Shown in pieces: positions 42,842 through 51,512 of a stretch of 64,000 nucleotides of DNA (positions are counted from its first letter, which is position 1; each line of letters begins with the position of its first letter). A program made the translations under genes and the position numbers. The DNA lies in NCBI RefSeq assembly GCF_009687845.1, contig NZ_BLAD01000036.1, positions 62,001 through 126,000 of the forward strand, read 5' to 3'. Below the pieces are notes generated by a model that saw only the letters and a program-made list of their open reading frames with translations, was not told the origin of the DNA and made no database searches. The DNA is from Acrocarpospora corrugata. GTDB lineage: Bacteria; Actinomycetota; Actinomycetes; Streptosporangiales; Streptosporangiaceae.

Positions 42842-44524
42842 ATGAGCACCCCGGCCCGCCCAGGCAACCGGCATCACAAGCGCCCGCGCGGCGAAGGACA
42901 GTGGGCTCTCGGCTATCGGGAGCCGCTGAACAAGAACGAGGAGAACAAGAAGAACGATGACGGGCTCAACGTCCGTCAGCGGATCATCGACATCTACTCC
43001 AAGCGCGGCTTCGACTCGATCGACCCCGCCGACCTGCGTGGCCGGATGCGCTGGTACGGCCTCTACACCCAGCGCAAGCCCGGCATCGACGGCGGCAAGA
43101 CCGCGATCCTGGAGCCGGAGGAGCTGGACGACCGCTACTTCATGCTCCGGATCCGGATCGACGGCGGGCAGCTCAGCCTGGCGCAGCTGCGGGTGATCGC
43201 CGACATCTCCAACGAGTTCGGCCGGGGCACCGCCGACATCACCGACCGCCAGAACGTGCAGCTGCACTGGGTCGAGGTGGAGTCGGTCCCGGAGATCTGG
43301 CAGCGGCTTGAGGCGGTCGGCCTGTCCACCACCGAAGCCTGCGGCGACACCCCGCGCGTCATCCTCGGCTGCCCGCTGGCCGGCGTGGACGTGGCCGAGG
43401 TGATCGACGGCACGGAGCAGGTCGCCGAGATCTACGAGCGTTTCATCGGCGACAAGGCGTTCTCCAACCTGCCGCGCAAGTTCAAGTCGGCGGTCAGCGG
43501 CTGCCCCGCGCACTGCACCGTGCACGAGATCAACGACATCGCCTTCGTCGGCGTCGTCAACGAGGCTGGCGAGCCCGGTTTCGACGCGTGGGTGGGCGGC
43601 GGCCTGTCCACCAACCCGATGATCGGCAAGCGCCTCGGCGTCTTCGTCCGCCCCGACCAGGTCGCCGACGTGTACGGCGGCGTCGTCGGCATCTTCCGCG
43701 ACTACGGCTACCGCCGCCTCCGGCACCGGGCCCGGATCAAGTTCCTGATGAACGACTGGGGCCCCGAGCGCTTCCGCGAGGTGCTCCAGAAGGACTACCT
43801 GGGCTACGAGCTGCCCGACGGCCCCGCCCCCGAGGAGCCCCGCGGAGGCCGCCGCGACCACGTCGGCGTGCACCCGCAGCGGGACGGCAACTTCTACGTC
43901 GGGTTCGCCCCGAAGGTCGGCCGGGTCGACGGCGACACCCTGCACCGCGTCGCCGACATCGCCGAACGGCACGGCTCCGACCGGGTCCGGACCACGGTCG
44001 AGCAGAAGATGGTCATCCTCGACATCGCGCCGGACCTGGTCGACTCGGTGGTCGCCGAGCTGGAGGCGGCCGACCTCCAGGTCAACCCGTCCACGTTCCG
44101 CCGCCAGACGATGGCCTGCACCGGCATCGAGTACTGCAAGCTCGCCATCGTGGAGACCAAGGCGACCGCGACCACGCTCATCCACGAGCTGGAGAACCGG
44201 CTGCCCGACTTCAAGGACCCGCTGACCATCAACGTCAACGGGTGCCCCAACTCGTGTGCCCGCATCCAGGTCGCCGACATCGGCCTGAAGGGCCAGCTCG
44301 TCGTGAACGAACACGGCGAGCAGGTCGAGGGCTTCCAGATCCACCTGGGCGGCTCGCTCGGGCCCACCCCCGGCTTCGGGCGCAAGGTCCGCGGGCTGAA
44401 GGCGACCGCCGCCGAGCTGCCTGACTACGTGGAGCGCGTGGTCGGCAACTTCGACAAGCAGAAGAACGACGGCGAGCGGTTCGCCGACTGGGTCCAGCGG
44501 GCCGACGAGAGCGACCTCAAGTGA
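42842..44524 (+). CDS. Ferredoxin-dependent nitrite/sulfite reductase
   Basis: 560 residues from ATG 42842. The siroheme and 4Fe-4S ligands are ACTGIEYC (C-x5-C) and NGCPNSCA (C-x3-C). The first half carries TDRQNVQLHW and ACGDTPRVILGCP. Clustering with cysH and a sirohydrochlorin chelatase, under a cysteine leader, points to sulfite reduction (like mycobacterial SirA) rather than nitrite, although annotation as NirA is common. WYGLYTQR and the ACGDT cysteine could form the Tyr-Cys link known in SirA. The 3' end overlaps the next small gene (GTGA). Confidence 0.93.
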   Translation: MSTPARPGNRHHKRPRGEGQWALGYREPLNKNEENKKNDDGLNVRQRIIDIYSKRGFDSIDPADLRGRMRWYGLYTQRKPGIDGGKTAILEPEELDDRYFMLRIRIDGGQLSLAQLRVIADISNEFGRGTADITDRQNVQLHWVEVESVPEIWQRLEAVGLSTTEACGDTPRVILGCPLAGVDVAEVIDGTEQVAEIYERFIGDKAFSNLPRKFKSAVSGCPAHCTVHEINDIAFVGVVNEAGEPGFDAWVGGGLSTNPMIGKRLGVFVRPDQVADVYGGVVGIFRDYGYRRLRHRARIKFLMNDWGPERFREVLQKDYLGYELPDGPAPEEPRGGRRDHVGVHPQRDGNFYVGFAPKVGRVDGDTLHRVADIAERHGSDRVRTTVEQKMVILDIAPDLVDSVVAELEAADLQVNPSTFRRQTMACTGIEYCKLAIVETKATATTLIHELENRLPDFKDPLTINVNGCPNSCARIQVADIGLKGQLVVNEHGEQVEGFQIHLGGSLGPTPGFGRKVRGLKATAAELPDYVERVVGNFDKQKNDGERFADWVQRADESDLK

Positions 44525-44673
44525 GCGAGCGCGCCGTCCCGTTCTACTGCCCGTACTGCGGCGACGAGGACCTGGAGCCGTACGTCTCCGACGAGGAGCC
44601 GTACGGCTGGTACTGCCGGGCCTGCGCTCGCGCGTTCCGGGTGAAATTTCTTGGGATCGGCGTGCGTTCGTAA
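44521..44673 (+). CDS. Small zinc-ribbon protein of the sulfur operon
   Basis: 50 residues from GTG 44521, overlapping the reductase stop codon (GTGA). FYCPYCGDEDLEP and GWYCRACARAF supply two CxxC knuckles, so it is a zinc ribbon. Proteins of this kind commonly sit between the sulfite reductase and cysH genes in actinomycetes. The role is unknown; it could assist the reductase or regulate the pathway. Confidence 0.75.
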   Translation: MSERAVPFYCPYCGDEDLEPYVSDEEPYGWYCRACARAFRVKFLGIGVRS

Positions 44674-44701
44674 CCCCCACGACGTGATGAGGAGTAATGA
44701 G

Positions 44702-45430
44702 ATGACATTGGTGGAGATCGAAGCCGGGTTGGAGCGTCAGCGCGGCGTCCTCGACCTGCAGAGCATCGTCGAGTCCGCGGCCGAGTTCCTGGAGGACGCC
44801 CCCGCCCGCGAGATCATCCGCTGGGCGGCGGCCACGTTCGGCGACCGCCTCTGTCTCACCTCCTCGATGAGCGACGCCCTGCTGATCGACCTGGTCAGCC
44901 GGGTCAAGCCGGGCGTCGACGTGCTGTTCATCGACACCGGCTACCACTTCGCCGAGACCATCGGCACCCGGGACGCGGTCGAGGCCGTCTACCCGGTCAA
45001 CGTGATCAACGTGACCCCGTCCAGGACGGTCGCCGAGCAGGACCGCGACCTCGGCCCCCGCCTGTACGGCCGCAACCCCGACCTGTGCTGCTTCCTGCGC
45101 AAGGTGGAGCCGTTGAACCGGGCGCTGGAGCCGTACCTGGCCTGGGTGTCCGGCATCCGCCGGGACGAGTCGCCCACCCGGGCCGGCACCCGCGTGGTCG
45201 AATGGGACGCGAAGCGGCAGATGGTGAAGGTCAACCCGATCGCCCGCTGGACCCAGGACGAGGTGGACAACTACATCTCCGACAACGGCGTCCTGATCAA
45301 CCCGCTGCACTACGACAACTACCCCTCCATCGGCTGCGCCCCCTGCACCCGTCAGGTCGCCCCCGGCGAGGACCCGCGCGCGGGCCGCTGGGCCGGCCTA
45401 GGAAAGATCGAATGCGGCATTCACCTGTAA
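44702..45430 (+). CDS. cysH: Adenylyl-sulfate (APS/PAPS) reductase
   Basis: 242 residues from ATG 44702, eight bases after GAGGAG. It reduces activated sulfate to sulfite. SSMSDALLIDLV is the phosphate loop region. DLCCFLRKVEPL, CAPC and the closing ECGIHL provide the cysteine pairs that bind a 4Fe-4S cluster, typical of the APS-using type, and the catalytic cysteine. It supplies sulfite to the upstream reductase. Its last 19 bases overlap the chelatase gene. Confidence 0.94.
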   Translation: MTLVEIEAGLERQRGVLDLQSIVESAAEFLEDAPAREIIRWAAATFGDRLCLTSSMSDALLIDLVSRVKPGVDVLFIDTGYHFAETIGTRDAVEAVYPVNVINVTPSRTVAEQDRDLGPRLYGRNPDLCCFLRKVEPLNRALEPYLAWVSGIRRDESPTRAGTRVVEWDAKRQMVKVNPIARWTQDEVDNYISDNGVLINPLHYDNYPSIGCAPCTRQVAPGEDPRAGRWAGLGKIECGIHL

Positions 45431-46158
45431 TCCCGCTGGTGGCGGTGGCACACGGGTCCCGCGACCCGCGCGCCGCCGCCGTCGTCACCACCCTGCTCGA
45501 CCAGGTACGGCTGGCGCGTCCCGACCTCGACATCCGCACCGCCTACCTGGACCACGCCCCGCCCACCCTGGCCAAGGCCCTGGCCACCCTCGACACGGCG
45601 GTGGTGCTCCCGCTCCTGCTCACCGCGGCCTACCACACCCGGGTCGACATCCCCGCCGCCCTGCGCGAGGCCACCACCCGCCGCCCGCGCCTCACCATCA
45701 GCCTCGGCCCCGCCCTCGGCCCGCACCCGCTGCTCACCACGGCCCTGGAACGCCGCCTGACCGAGGCCGGAATCCCGTTGGGCGAGCCGGAAACCGCCGT
45801 CGTCCTCGTCTCGGCCGGTTCCAGCGACGCCCGCGCCAACCAGACGATCACCCGCCTGGCGTCCCAGTGGTCCCGCTCCCGCTCCTGGTGGTCCGTGACC
45901 CCCGCCTTCGCGTCAGCCGCCACCCCGACCCCCGAGGCCGAAGTGACCCGCCTCCTCCGAGCGGGCGCACCCCGCGTCGTGGTCGCGCCCTACTTGCTGG
46001 CCCCGGGCTATTTCGCCGACAAGGTGACCAAAGAAACCACGGCCGCAGGCGCCCACACCGTGTCAGACGTCCTCGGCGCGGCCCCCGAACTCACCACATT
46101 GATCCTGCGCCGCTACACAGAAGCCCTACACGGACAAATCCACGTCGCCTCCGCGTGA
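45412..46158 (+). CDS. Sirohydrochlorin chelatase (CbiX-type)
   Basis: 248 residues from ATG 45412, inside the end of cysH. VAVAHGSRDPRAAAVV with the metal-binding histidine, LPLLLTAAYHTRVDIP, and the C-terminal VVVAPYLLAPGYFADKV identify a two-domain CbiX/SirB chelatase. It inserts iron into sirohydrochlorin to give siroheme, the cofactor of the sulfite reductase encoded first in the operon. Uroporphyrinogen methyltransferase is not in the window. Confidence 0.9.
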   Translation: MRHSPVIPLVAVAHGSRDPRAAAVVTTLLDQVRLARPDLDIRTAYLDHAPPTLAKALATLDTAVVLPLLLTAAYHTRVDIPAALREATTRRPRLTISLGPALGPHPLLTTALERRLTEAGIPLGEPETAVVLVSAGSSDARANQTITRLASQWSRSRSWWSVTPAFASAATPTPEAEVTRLLRAGAPRVVVAPYLLAPGYFADKVTKETTAAGAHTVSDVLGAAPELTTLILRRYTEALHGQIHVASA

Positions 46159-46289
46159 CCCGCAACGCCGGTCAGTCCCAGTTCCAGAACGCCTGGAGCC
46201 GCCTTTGGCGCCGGTGCGGCGAGGGGTGTCGCCTGCGTCAACGGCGCCGGACAACGGCGAGAAGCCGGGCTGGCTACCCGCGGGCGGGG

Positions 46290-47081
46290 TTACCAGCGGG
46301 ATGGGTCCGGGGGTGGGGTGTAGGGAGGTGGGGGTGGTTGTGGGGGTTGTGGGGACCGTGGCGGGAGTGTGCCGTGCTGGAGCTGGCGCCAGGCGGCCTG
46401 GGCGTCGCGGAGGGCGCCGTGGGCGGCGTTGCCCATTTCGTGGTCGGCGCGGCGGCGGCGATCCAGCCACCAGTCGCTCCAGGCGGCCCAATTGCGTTTG
46501 ATGGGCTCGGCGCGGGAGTCGCCGATGATTTTGATGTCGCCCATGATGGCGTAGCCGCGGACGCGGACGATGGGGACGTTCTGGCCGGGGGGCGCTTCCA
46601 CCACTTTGACCTTCTTGTCGCCCATGATGGACATGCCACTGAGCTCGACGTCGACCCCGTCCGGAACGATGATCTTGATGTCGCCCATGATGCTGGTGGC
46701 GACGATGTCGACCTCGTTGGTCCTGACCTCGGCCTCGCGCAGGTCGAGCACGACGTCGCCCATCACGCAGACGACCCCGAGTTCCTGGTCGATCCGCCAC
46801 TTACCGCGCCGCTTGGTGTCTCCCATGACCGCGACGAACCATTTCCTGGCCTTGCCCTTCGCCGGAGCGGCGACCGGGAAGGGGGCGGGACCGGCCGTGG
46901 CGCCGGGAAGGTCCGCGGTGACCTGCGCCAGTTCGGCGTGCGTCTGGGCGAGGTAGGCCGCCTCGGTGCGTTCGGTCAGCTCGGCGAGCGTCAGCCGCCC
47001 CTCCACCGACGCGTCCCGCAGTCGCTCGACCACGGCTTCGCGCTCCGCGTCCGACGCGCGCATTCCGCCTGGCTCGTTCAT
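46290..47081 (-). CDS. DUF1707 and LiaF-like domain protein
   Basis: 263 residues from ATG 47081. MRASDAEREAVVERLRDASVEGRLTLAE-type DUF1707 (about residues 7-55) is followed by repeated I-M-G-D strands (FVAVMGDTKRRG, VCVMGDVVLDLRE, SIMGDIKIIVPDG, AIMGDIKII), a beta-helix-like cell-wall-stress domain related to LiaF. The C-terminus is Pro-rich. No membrane helix is present. A role in envelope-stress signalling is suggested by the family but not shown. Confidence 0.85.
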   Translation of the reverse strand: MNEPGGMRASDAEREAVVERLRDASVEGRLTLAELTERTEAAYLAQTHAELAQVTADLPGATAGPAPFPVAAPAKGKARKWFVAVMGDTKRRGKWRIDQELGVVCVMGDVVLDLREAEVRTNEVDIVATSIMGDIKIIVPDGVDVELSGMSIMGDKKVKVVEAPPGQNVPIVRVRGYAIMGDIKIIGDSRAEPIKRNWAAWSDWWLDRRRRADHEMGNAAHGALRDAQAAWRQLQHGTLPPRSPQPPQPPPPPYTPPPDPSRW

Positions 47082-47191
47082 GTCCTCGAATCTATCTCTC
47101 CGGAGGCCCCGGCTCGATCCTCCCCAGGGACGATTCCGGCCTCACCCGGCCCCCGGCATGAGGACGTTCGCGGGTGTGTGACGATGGAATC

Positions 47192-48778
47192 GTGACAGGC
47201 AGTGAGCTGATGACCGCGGTGACGGAGGACGATCTTGGACGGGTCAGGGAGCTGCTCCACCCTGGCGTCGATCTGAATCCCGCCCAGGGCACGACCCCGC
47301 TCCACGAGGCGGCCGTGCACGGCAACGGGGACATGATCCGTCTCCTGCTGGAGTTCGGCGCCGACCCGAACCTGCCCGGTCGCGGCGAGAACGAAGGGCT
47401 GCCGCTGAGCGCCGCCGCCTGCCGGAACCACGACGAGGCCGTGCAGGCCCTGCTCGACGGCGGCGCGAATCCGGACGCGGCGGAGGACGGCGGCTGGACA
47501 GCGCTGCTTTGGGCTGCCAGCCTGGGTCACCTGGCCGCCACCGACGTGCTCCTGGACGGCGGCGCGGACCCCGACGCGGGCTGCCCGCGCACCCCGCTAA
47601 CGGCCGCCGCCCGGTTCGGCGCGTTCGGCATCGTGTGGTCACTGCTGGAACACGGGGCCGATCCGGCGAAACCTGATGAAAGCGGCGCGACCGCGCTGGA
47701 GATCGCCCGGAAGCTCGCGGGCGCGGACCTGGAGGCGATCCTGATCCACCAGGCGACCCATGGCGCGGATGCCGACCTGGTCACCGCCGGGCAAGAGGCA
47801 CCCAAGCCGACCGCATCCGCGGGCGAGGCCGCAACCACCACAAACGTCGCAGCCACGACAGCAGCCACCGGTGCCGGCGCAGACGCCGCGGACGTCGTCG
47901 TAGTAGTCGGCAGGTCGCACGCCGCCGATGGGACCGAGTTGGTGGAGGTCACGGCCGGTGAGGCGCGGGTGGCCGCGCAGCGTGGGCACGCGGCGGTGGC
48001 GACCATCCTGGAGGACGCGCTTGGGGTCCGGGCTTCCATCGCCGAGTTGGTCACGCGGGCGACGCCGTACCGGGATCGGGATGCCGGTGGGGAGACCTGG
48101 TGGGCGGCGGTGCGGTCGGCGCAGAACCGGCGGGACGCGGAGACGTTCGGGGCCGCGGTGGAGCTGTGCGCGTCCAGCGATCCGCTGACCAGGGATTTCG
48201 GCGTCAACGTGCTGTCCCAGTTCGGGTTCACCGCCGACGACCGGCCGTATCTGGAGCGGGCTTTGCCGGTGTTGCAGCGCCTGGCCGAACGGGAGCAGGA
48301 CCCGCGCGTCGTGGAGTCGGTCCTGAGCGCGCTCGGGCAGCAGCGGGATCCACGGGCGCTCCCCGAGGTCCTGGCCATCGTCGGCCGACCCGGCCGGGTC
48401 TGCACGGCCAGCGACCCCATCGCCCTGTCGGCCGTCCTGCCCCCCGCCCACGCGGAAGGCGTGGCCACCCTCATCGCCCTGTCCCGCGACCCGTCCGCCG
48501 AGGTCCGCGACTACGCGACCGCGGGGCTGGCCGCACTCGACCATGACGACCAGGGCATCCGGGAAGCCCTGGCCGCCCGAATCGCCGACACCGACCTGGG
48601 CACAGCCGCCGAAGCGGCGGCGGGCCTGGCCGCCCGGGGCGACCGACGCGCCATCCAGGCCATCCACCGCGTTCTCAGCGAAACCGACCCCGACGACCCC
48701 GACGACGACTACTCCCGCGACCTGGTCCTCACCGCCGCCCGCCAACTCGACCTGGACCTACCGGACCTCACGCACTGA
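47192..48778 (+). CDS. Ankyrin-repeat plus HEAT-repeat protein
   Basis: About 528 residues from GTG 47192 (GTG 47174 is also in frame). Residues 1-185 are ankyrin repeats: TTPLHEAAVHGNGDMIRLLL, ENEGLPLSAAACRNHDEAV, GWTALLWAASLGHLAATDVL and TPLTAAARFGAFGIVWSLL. An Ala/Thr-rich linker follows, then from about residue 300 a HEAT-like helical repeat region (DPRVVESVLSALGQQRDPRA, SAEVRDYATAGLAALDHDD). Both halves are protein-binding solenoids. No catalytic domain is seen. The partner is unknown. Confidence 0.82.
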   Translation: MTGSELMTAVTEDDLGRVRELLHPGVDLNPAQGTTPLHEAAVHGNGDMIRLLLEFGADPNLPGRGENEGLPLSAAACRNHDEAVQALLDGGANPDAAEDGGWTALLWAASLGHLAATDVLLDGGADPDAGCPRTPLTAAARFGAFGIVWSLLEHGADPAKPDESGATALEIARKLAGADLEAILIHQATHGADADLVTAGQEAPKPTASAGEAATTTNVAATTAATGAGADAADVVVVVGRSHAADGTELVEVTAGEARVAAQRGHAAVATILEDALGVRASIAELVTRATPYRDRDAGGETWWAAVRSAQNRRDAETFGAAVELCASSDPLTRDFGVNVLSQFGFTADDRPYLERALPVLQRLAEREQDPRVVESVLSALGQQRDPRALPEVLAIVGRPGRVCTASDPIALSAVLPPAHAEGVATLIALSRDPSAEVRDYATAGLAALDHDDQGIREALAARIADTDLGTAAEAAAGLAARGDRRAIQAIHRVLSETDPDDPDDDYSRDLVLTAARQLDLDLPDLTH

Positions 48779-48848
48779 GCAATCCAGTCCATCTGGGCTC
48801 CAGGGCGGCAAGGATGGCTGCCCGCCAGCTCAACCTGAGCTCCGGATC

Positions 48849-49297
48849 TCACGCGCCGAAGAGGCTGGTCCAGTGGGATTCCAGGGTGGTGAAGGTGGTG
48901 TCGTCGAGGCCGTAGGTGGTGAGGACGAGCATGGAGTTGCCGTGGTGGTCTCGGCCGGCGATGAGGAGGCCGTCGCCCCATTCGGTGACGGTGACGCCGA
49001 GCTGGTTGGCGGAGCGGTACCAGATTTCGCCGGTGCGGCCAGGAACGGCGTCAGGGTGAGGCGGGTCGAGTCGCCGAGGTCGGTGAGCTCGAAACGGTCA
49101 CTGCCCTGGAGCTCCAGCCAGTATTCCGCCGCCGATTCCCGCACGTTCTCGGAGTAGATGACCTCGATCTCCTTGTCGAGGCCGTCGAAATGCCAGCCGT
49201 GCCAGTTCCGGATCCGCTCGGGGTCGCGCAGCGCCTGCCAGACCATGTCCACCGGCGCGGAGATAGTGACTTCCACCGTGAATCGCTCTTCGCTCAT
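48849..49297 (-). pseudogene. SRPBCC-family protein, frameshifted
   Basis: From ATG 49297 the reading gives RFTVEVTISAPVDMVWQALR and RNWHGWHFDGLDKEI, a typical START/SRPBCC (polyketide-cyclase/AHSA1) N-terminus, up to LTLTPF. The rest (GRTGEIWYRSANQLGVTVTE, TTFTTLESHWTSLFGA) is in another frame ending at 48849. Adding one G to the run near 49050 restores a ~149-residue protein, so this is a one-base loss or a sequencing error. It starts 4 bases after the ArsR gene, the usual ArsR-SRPBCC operon. Confidence 0.7.
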
Positions 49298-49301
49298 TGT
49301 T

Positions 49302-49883
49302 CTAATCCTCAGGTGTGGACTGACGGGGCGCCGGATGACCACCGGCGACCAACCGGTACGGACGCCCACCGGCGTGGTCGAACCGGGTGACCACCTGAGC
49401 GATCGCCGCGGCCAGCTGGTCGGTGAACTCGTGCACATCGCCGGGCTCCGCGAACCGGACCTCGGCTTCCAGCGTGAAGGTGAGCAGCCGCACCCCCTGC
49501 CGCTCGGCGGCGGCACTCATCCGGGCCACCTCCCGGACGGTCCCCGCCGCCACCTCGACCAGATGCTCGGCGGCGTGCCGGTCGGCGATCGCGGTGAACG
49601 CCTCGTTCGCGAGCACCGAAGGATCCACCAGCAGCGCGTTCGCGCACACCCGCATGATCCTTTCGACGCACCCGCGCCGGGGACGCTCCTCGACGAGCTC
49701 GATCAGCCCCGCCTGCTCCAGCACCCGGAAGTGGTAGGCGACCCGCTGCCGGGGCAGGCCCAGCTCGGCGGCCACCTGCGCGGCCGACCCGGGCTCCCGC
49801 AGCCGGTCGAGGATCCGGCGGCGCGGCGGCGACAGCGCCACCCGCACCCGCTCCGGCTCGTCCATGAGCACCATCTCGGCCAT
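49302..49883 (-). CDS. ArsR-type winged-helix regulator
   Basis: 193 residues from ATG 49883. The winged helix is LSPPRRRILDRLREPGSAAQ, then ELGLPRQRVAYHFRVLEQAG and a wing ending LVEERPRRG. A C-terminal ~110-residue domain of unknown ligand follows. It is followed directly by an SRPBCC gene; in such pairs the regulator usually represses its own operon. The AT-rich 75 bases upstream, before the MDMPI gene end, should hold the promoter. Confidence 0.85.
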   Translation of the reverse strand: MAEMVLMDEPERVRVALSPPRRRILDRLREPGSAAQVAAELGLPRQRVAYHFRVLEQAGLIELVEERPRRGCVERIMRVCANALLVDPSVLANEAFTAIADRHAAEHLVEVAAGTVREVARMSAAAERQGVRLLTFTLEAEVRFAEPGDVHEFTDQLAAAIAQVVTRFDHAGGRPYRLVAGGHPAPRQSTPED

Positions 49884-49958
49884 GCCGCAATGAAAGCATT
49901 AGAAAAATAAAACTGTCAATTGACTCCACGCGCACAGACCGAGTGCCTGTTCGAATAC

Positions 49959-50843
49959 TCAGGGGCCGGACAGCGCCGGCGCGGCCGTCAGTAGATCGGC
50001 GGCCAGCCCGCCGTCACCGGTGACGTCCCAGGCGAATCCCTCGCCGCGCCCCCCGAGCAGGAAGCAGAAGCCGACGACGTCACAGCTGAGCGCGACGTCC
50101 GTGCTCTCCCCCTGGTACGCCTCCGCGACCCGCGACACATCCAGCGGAATGTGCCAGTCGCCGCCACCGGGACCGGTCAGCGTGAGCCGTACCGACCTGG
50201 CAGCCGCCTCGAAGCCGGACAGCAGCATGGTCCACGGGACGAGGCGGGCGCAGAAGTCCGCGGTCGGGTGGATGTGCTTGGCGACGGGATGCGGGAGCCG
50301 TACCCCGTTGAAGGTGGCGGCGTCGTCGGTGTGGATCCAGGTTTCGAGCATGCGCGCCAGCAGGTGGTCGCGGACCGCGAACGGCGTGCCGCCGGGGTCG
50401 ATGACGCGGTCGGGGTCGGCCTCCGGGAGGCGGGCGCAGAGCGCGTCCGCCTGGTCGCGCCAGAACCGCCGGGTCTCCCCCGGCTGGCGCTCCCGCTCGA
50501 AATCCTGGAGTTCCCTGGTCCGGACGAGCCCGTCGTTGCCGCCGATCGGCGGCCCGAGCACGGGCGCGCCGAGGGAGGCGGCCAGCAGGCTGTCCTTCGC
50601 GGCGAGGTGGGCCACCAGTTCCTGCAGCGTCCAGCCTTCGACGATCACCTGATCCCAGCGTTCCACCGAGCCGAGCAGCGCGTCCAGAGCGGCCACCCGT
50701 CCCGCGTACGGCGCGGCCCAGGCCGGCACGTCCGGGGCGGGACGGCGCCGGGAGGTCGCGGCGGCCAGCAGCCGGGCCCGGGACACCGGGACCTGATCGG
50801 TCGCCTCGGCCAGGGTGTCCAGGTAGAGACGTTCGAGACTCAT
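49959..50843 (-). CDS. Maleylpyruvate-isomerase-fold (MDMPI) protein, possible anti-sigma factor
   Basis: 294 residues from ATG 50843, with AGGAGG upstream. The DinB/MDMPI metal triad is recognisable: a histidine in LQELVAHLAAKD, then glutamate and histidine in RMLETWIHTDD. Mycothiol-dependent enzymes share this fold. The gene starts 10 bases after an ECF sigma factor gene, the position normally held by an anti-sigma factor, and MDMPI-domain partners of ECF factors are known in actinobacteria. Either a thiol-linked regulator or an enzyme is possible. Confidence 0.75.
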   Translation of the reverse strand: MSLERLYLDTLAEATDQVPVSRARLLAAATSRRRPAPDVPAWAAPYAGRVAALDALLGSVERWDQVIVEGWTLQELVAHLAAKDSLLAASLGAPVLGPPIGGNDGLVRTRELQDFERERQPGETRRFWRDQADALCARLPEADPDRVIDPGGTPFAVRDHLLARMLETWIHTDDAATFNGVRLPHPVAKHIHPTADFCARLVPWTMLLSGFEAAARSVRLTLTGPGGGDWHIPLDVSRVAEAYQGESTDVALSCDVVGFCFLLGGRGEGFAWDVTGDGGLAADLLTAAPALSGP

Positions 50844-50853
50844 CGCCACCTCC

Positions 50854-51405
50854 TCATGGTTGCTCCCCGCCCAGGGCTTCCGCGAGTTTTCGCAGGCCCG
50901 AGCGGATCCGGGATTTCGCCGTTCCTTCCGGGATGCCGAGTTCCCCGGCAACCTGACGGTATGTTCTGCCCCGGTAGTACGCGAGTTCGATCACTTCGCG
51001 CAGGCCACCCGGCAGGGCGGCCACCGCCTCGCGGACCCGGATCGCCTCGTCGGCGGCGAGAACCGTGTCCTCCATGTCGGCGGGACGCTCGTACACGCGG
51101 GGCCCGAGCACGCTCACCTTGCGCCGCTCCTCGGCCCGGACATGATCGACGGAACGCCGGTGCGCGATCGTCGCCAGCCAGGCCCGGAGCGAACCACGCT
51201 CCGGATCGAAAGCCAGCGGACGCTCCCAGAAGGTGACGAAAACCTCCTGGGCGATGTCCTCCGCGATGACCCGATCCCGGGTCACGCGCAGGGCCAAGCC
51301 GAAGATGAGCGCGGCGAAACGGTCGTAGAGCTCGCCGAGAGCCGTCTCGTCGCCACCTACGACGCGCTGGTGGAGCAGACGGTCGTCGACAACCGGTGCC
51401 TCCAC
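50854..51405 (-). CDS. ECF-type RNA polymerase sigma factor
   Basis: 183 residues. GTG 51405 is preferred because it lies five bases after AGGGGAGG; GTG 51411 overlaps that site. Region 2 shows YDRFAALIFGLALR, EDIAQEVFVTFWER and RAWLATIAHRRSVDHVR. Region 4 shows LREVIELAYYRGRTYRQVA and IPEGTAKSRIRSGLRKL. It resembles the SigK-like subgroup. The downstream MDMPI protein may regulate it. Confidence 0.92.
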   Translation of the reverse strand: MEAPVVDDRLLHQRVVGGDETALGELYDRFAALIFGLALRVTRDRVIAEDIAQEVFVTFWERPLAFDPERGSLRAWLATIAHRRSVDHVRAEERRKVSVLGPRVYERPADMEDTVLAADEAIRVREAVAALPGGLREVIELAYYRGRTYRQVAGELGIPEGTAKSRIRSGLRKLAEALGGEQP

Positions 51406-51512
51406 TGGCACCTCCCCTGATGAGCATCGGTTCGTCCGCGCGACCCGAGCATCGCATTATTCGCATGAGATGTTGAGATGGATGACGACATTTCCGATTT
51501 TGGAGTGATCAA

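Noticed and set aside
49921-49960. GTTCGAATA-like string considered as a tRNA T-loop
   Set aside because: No acceptor stem or anticodon arm can be built around it.
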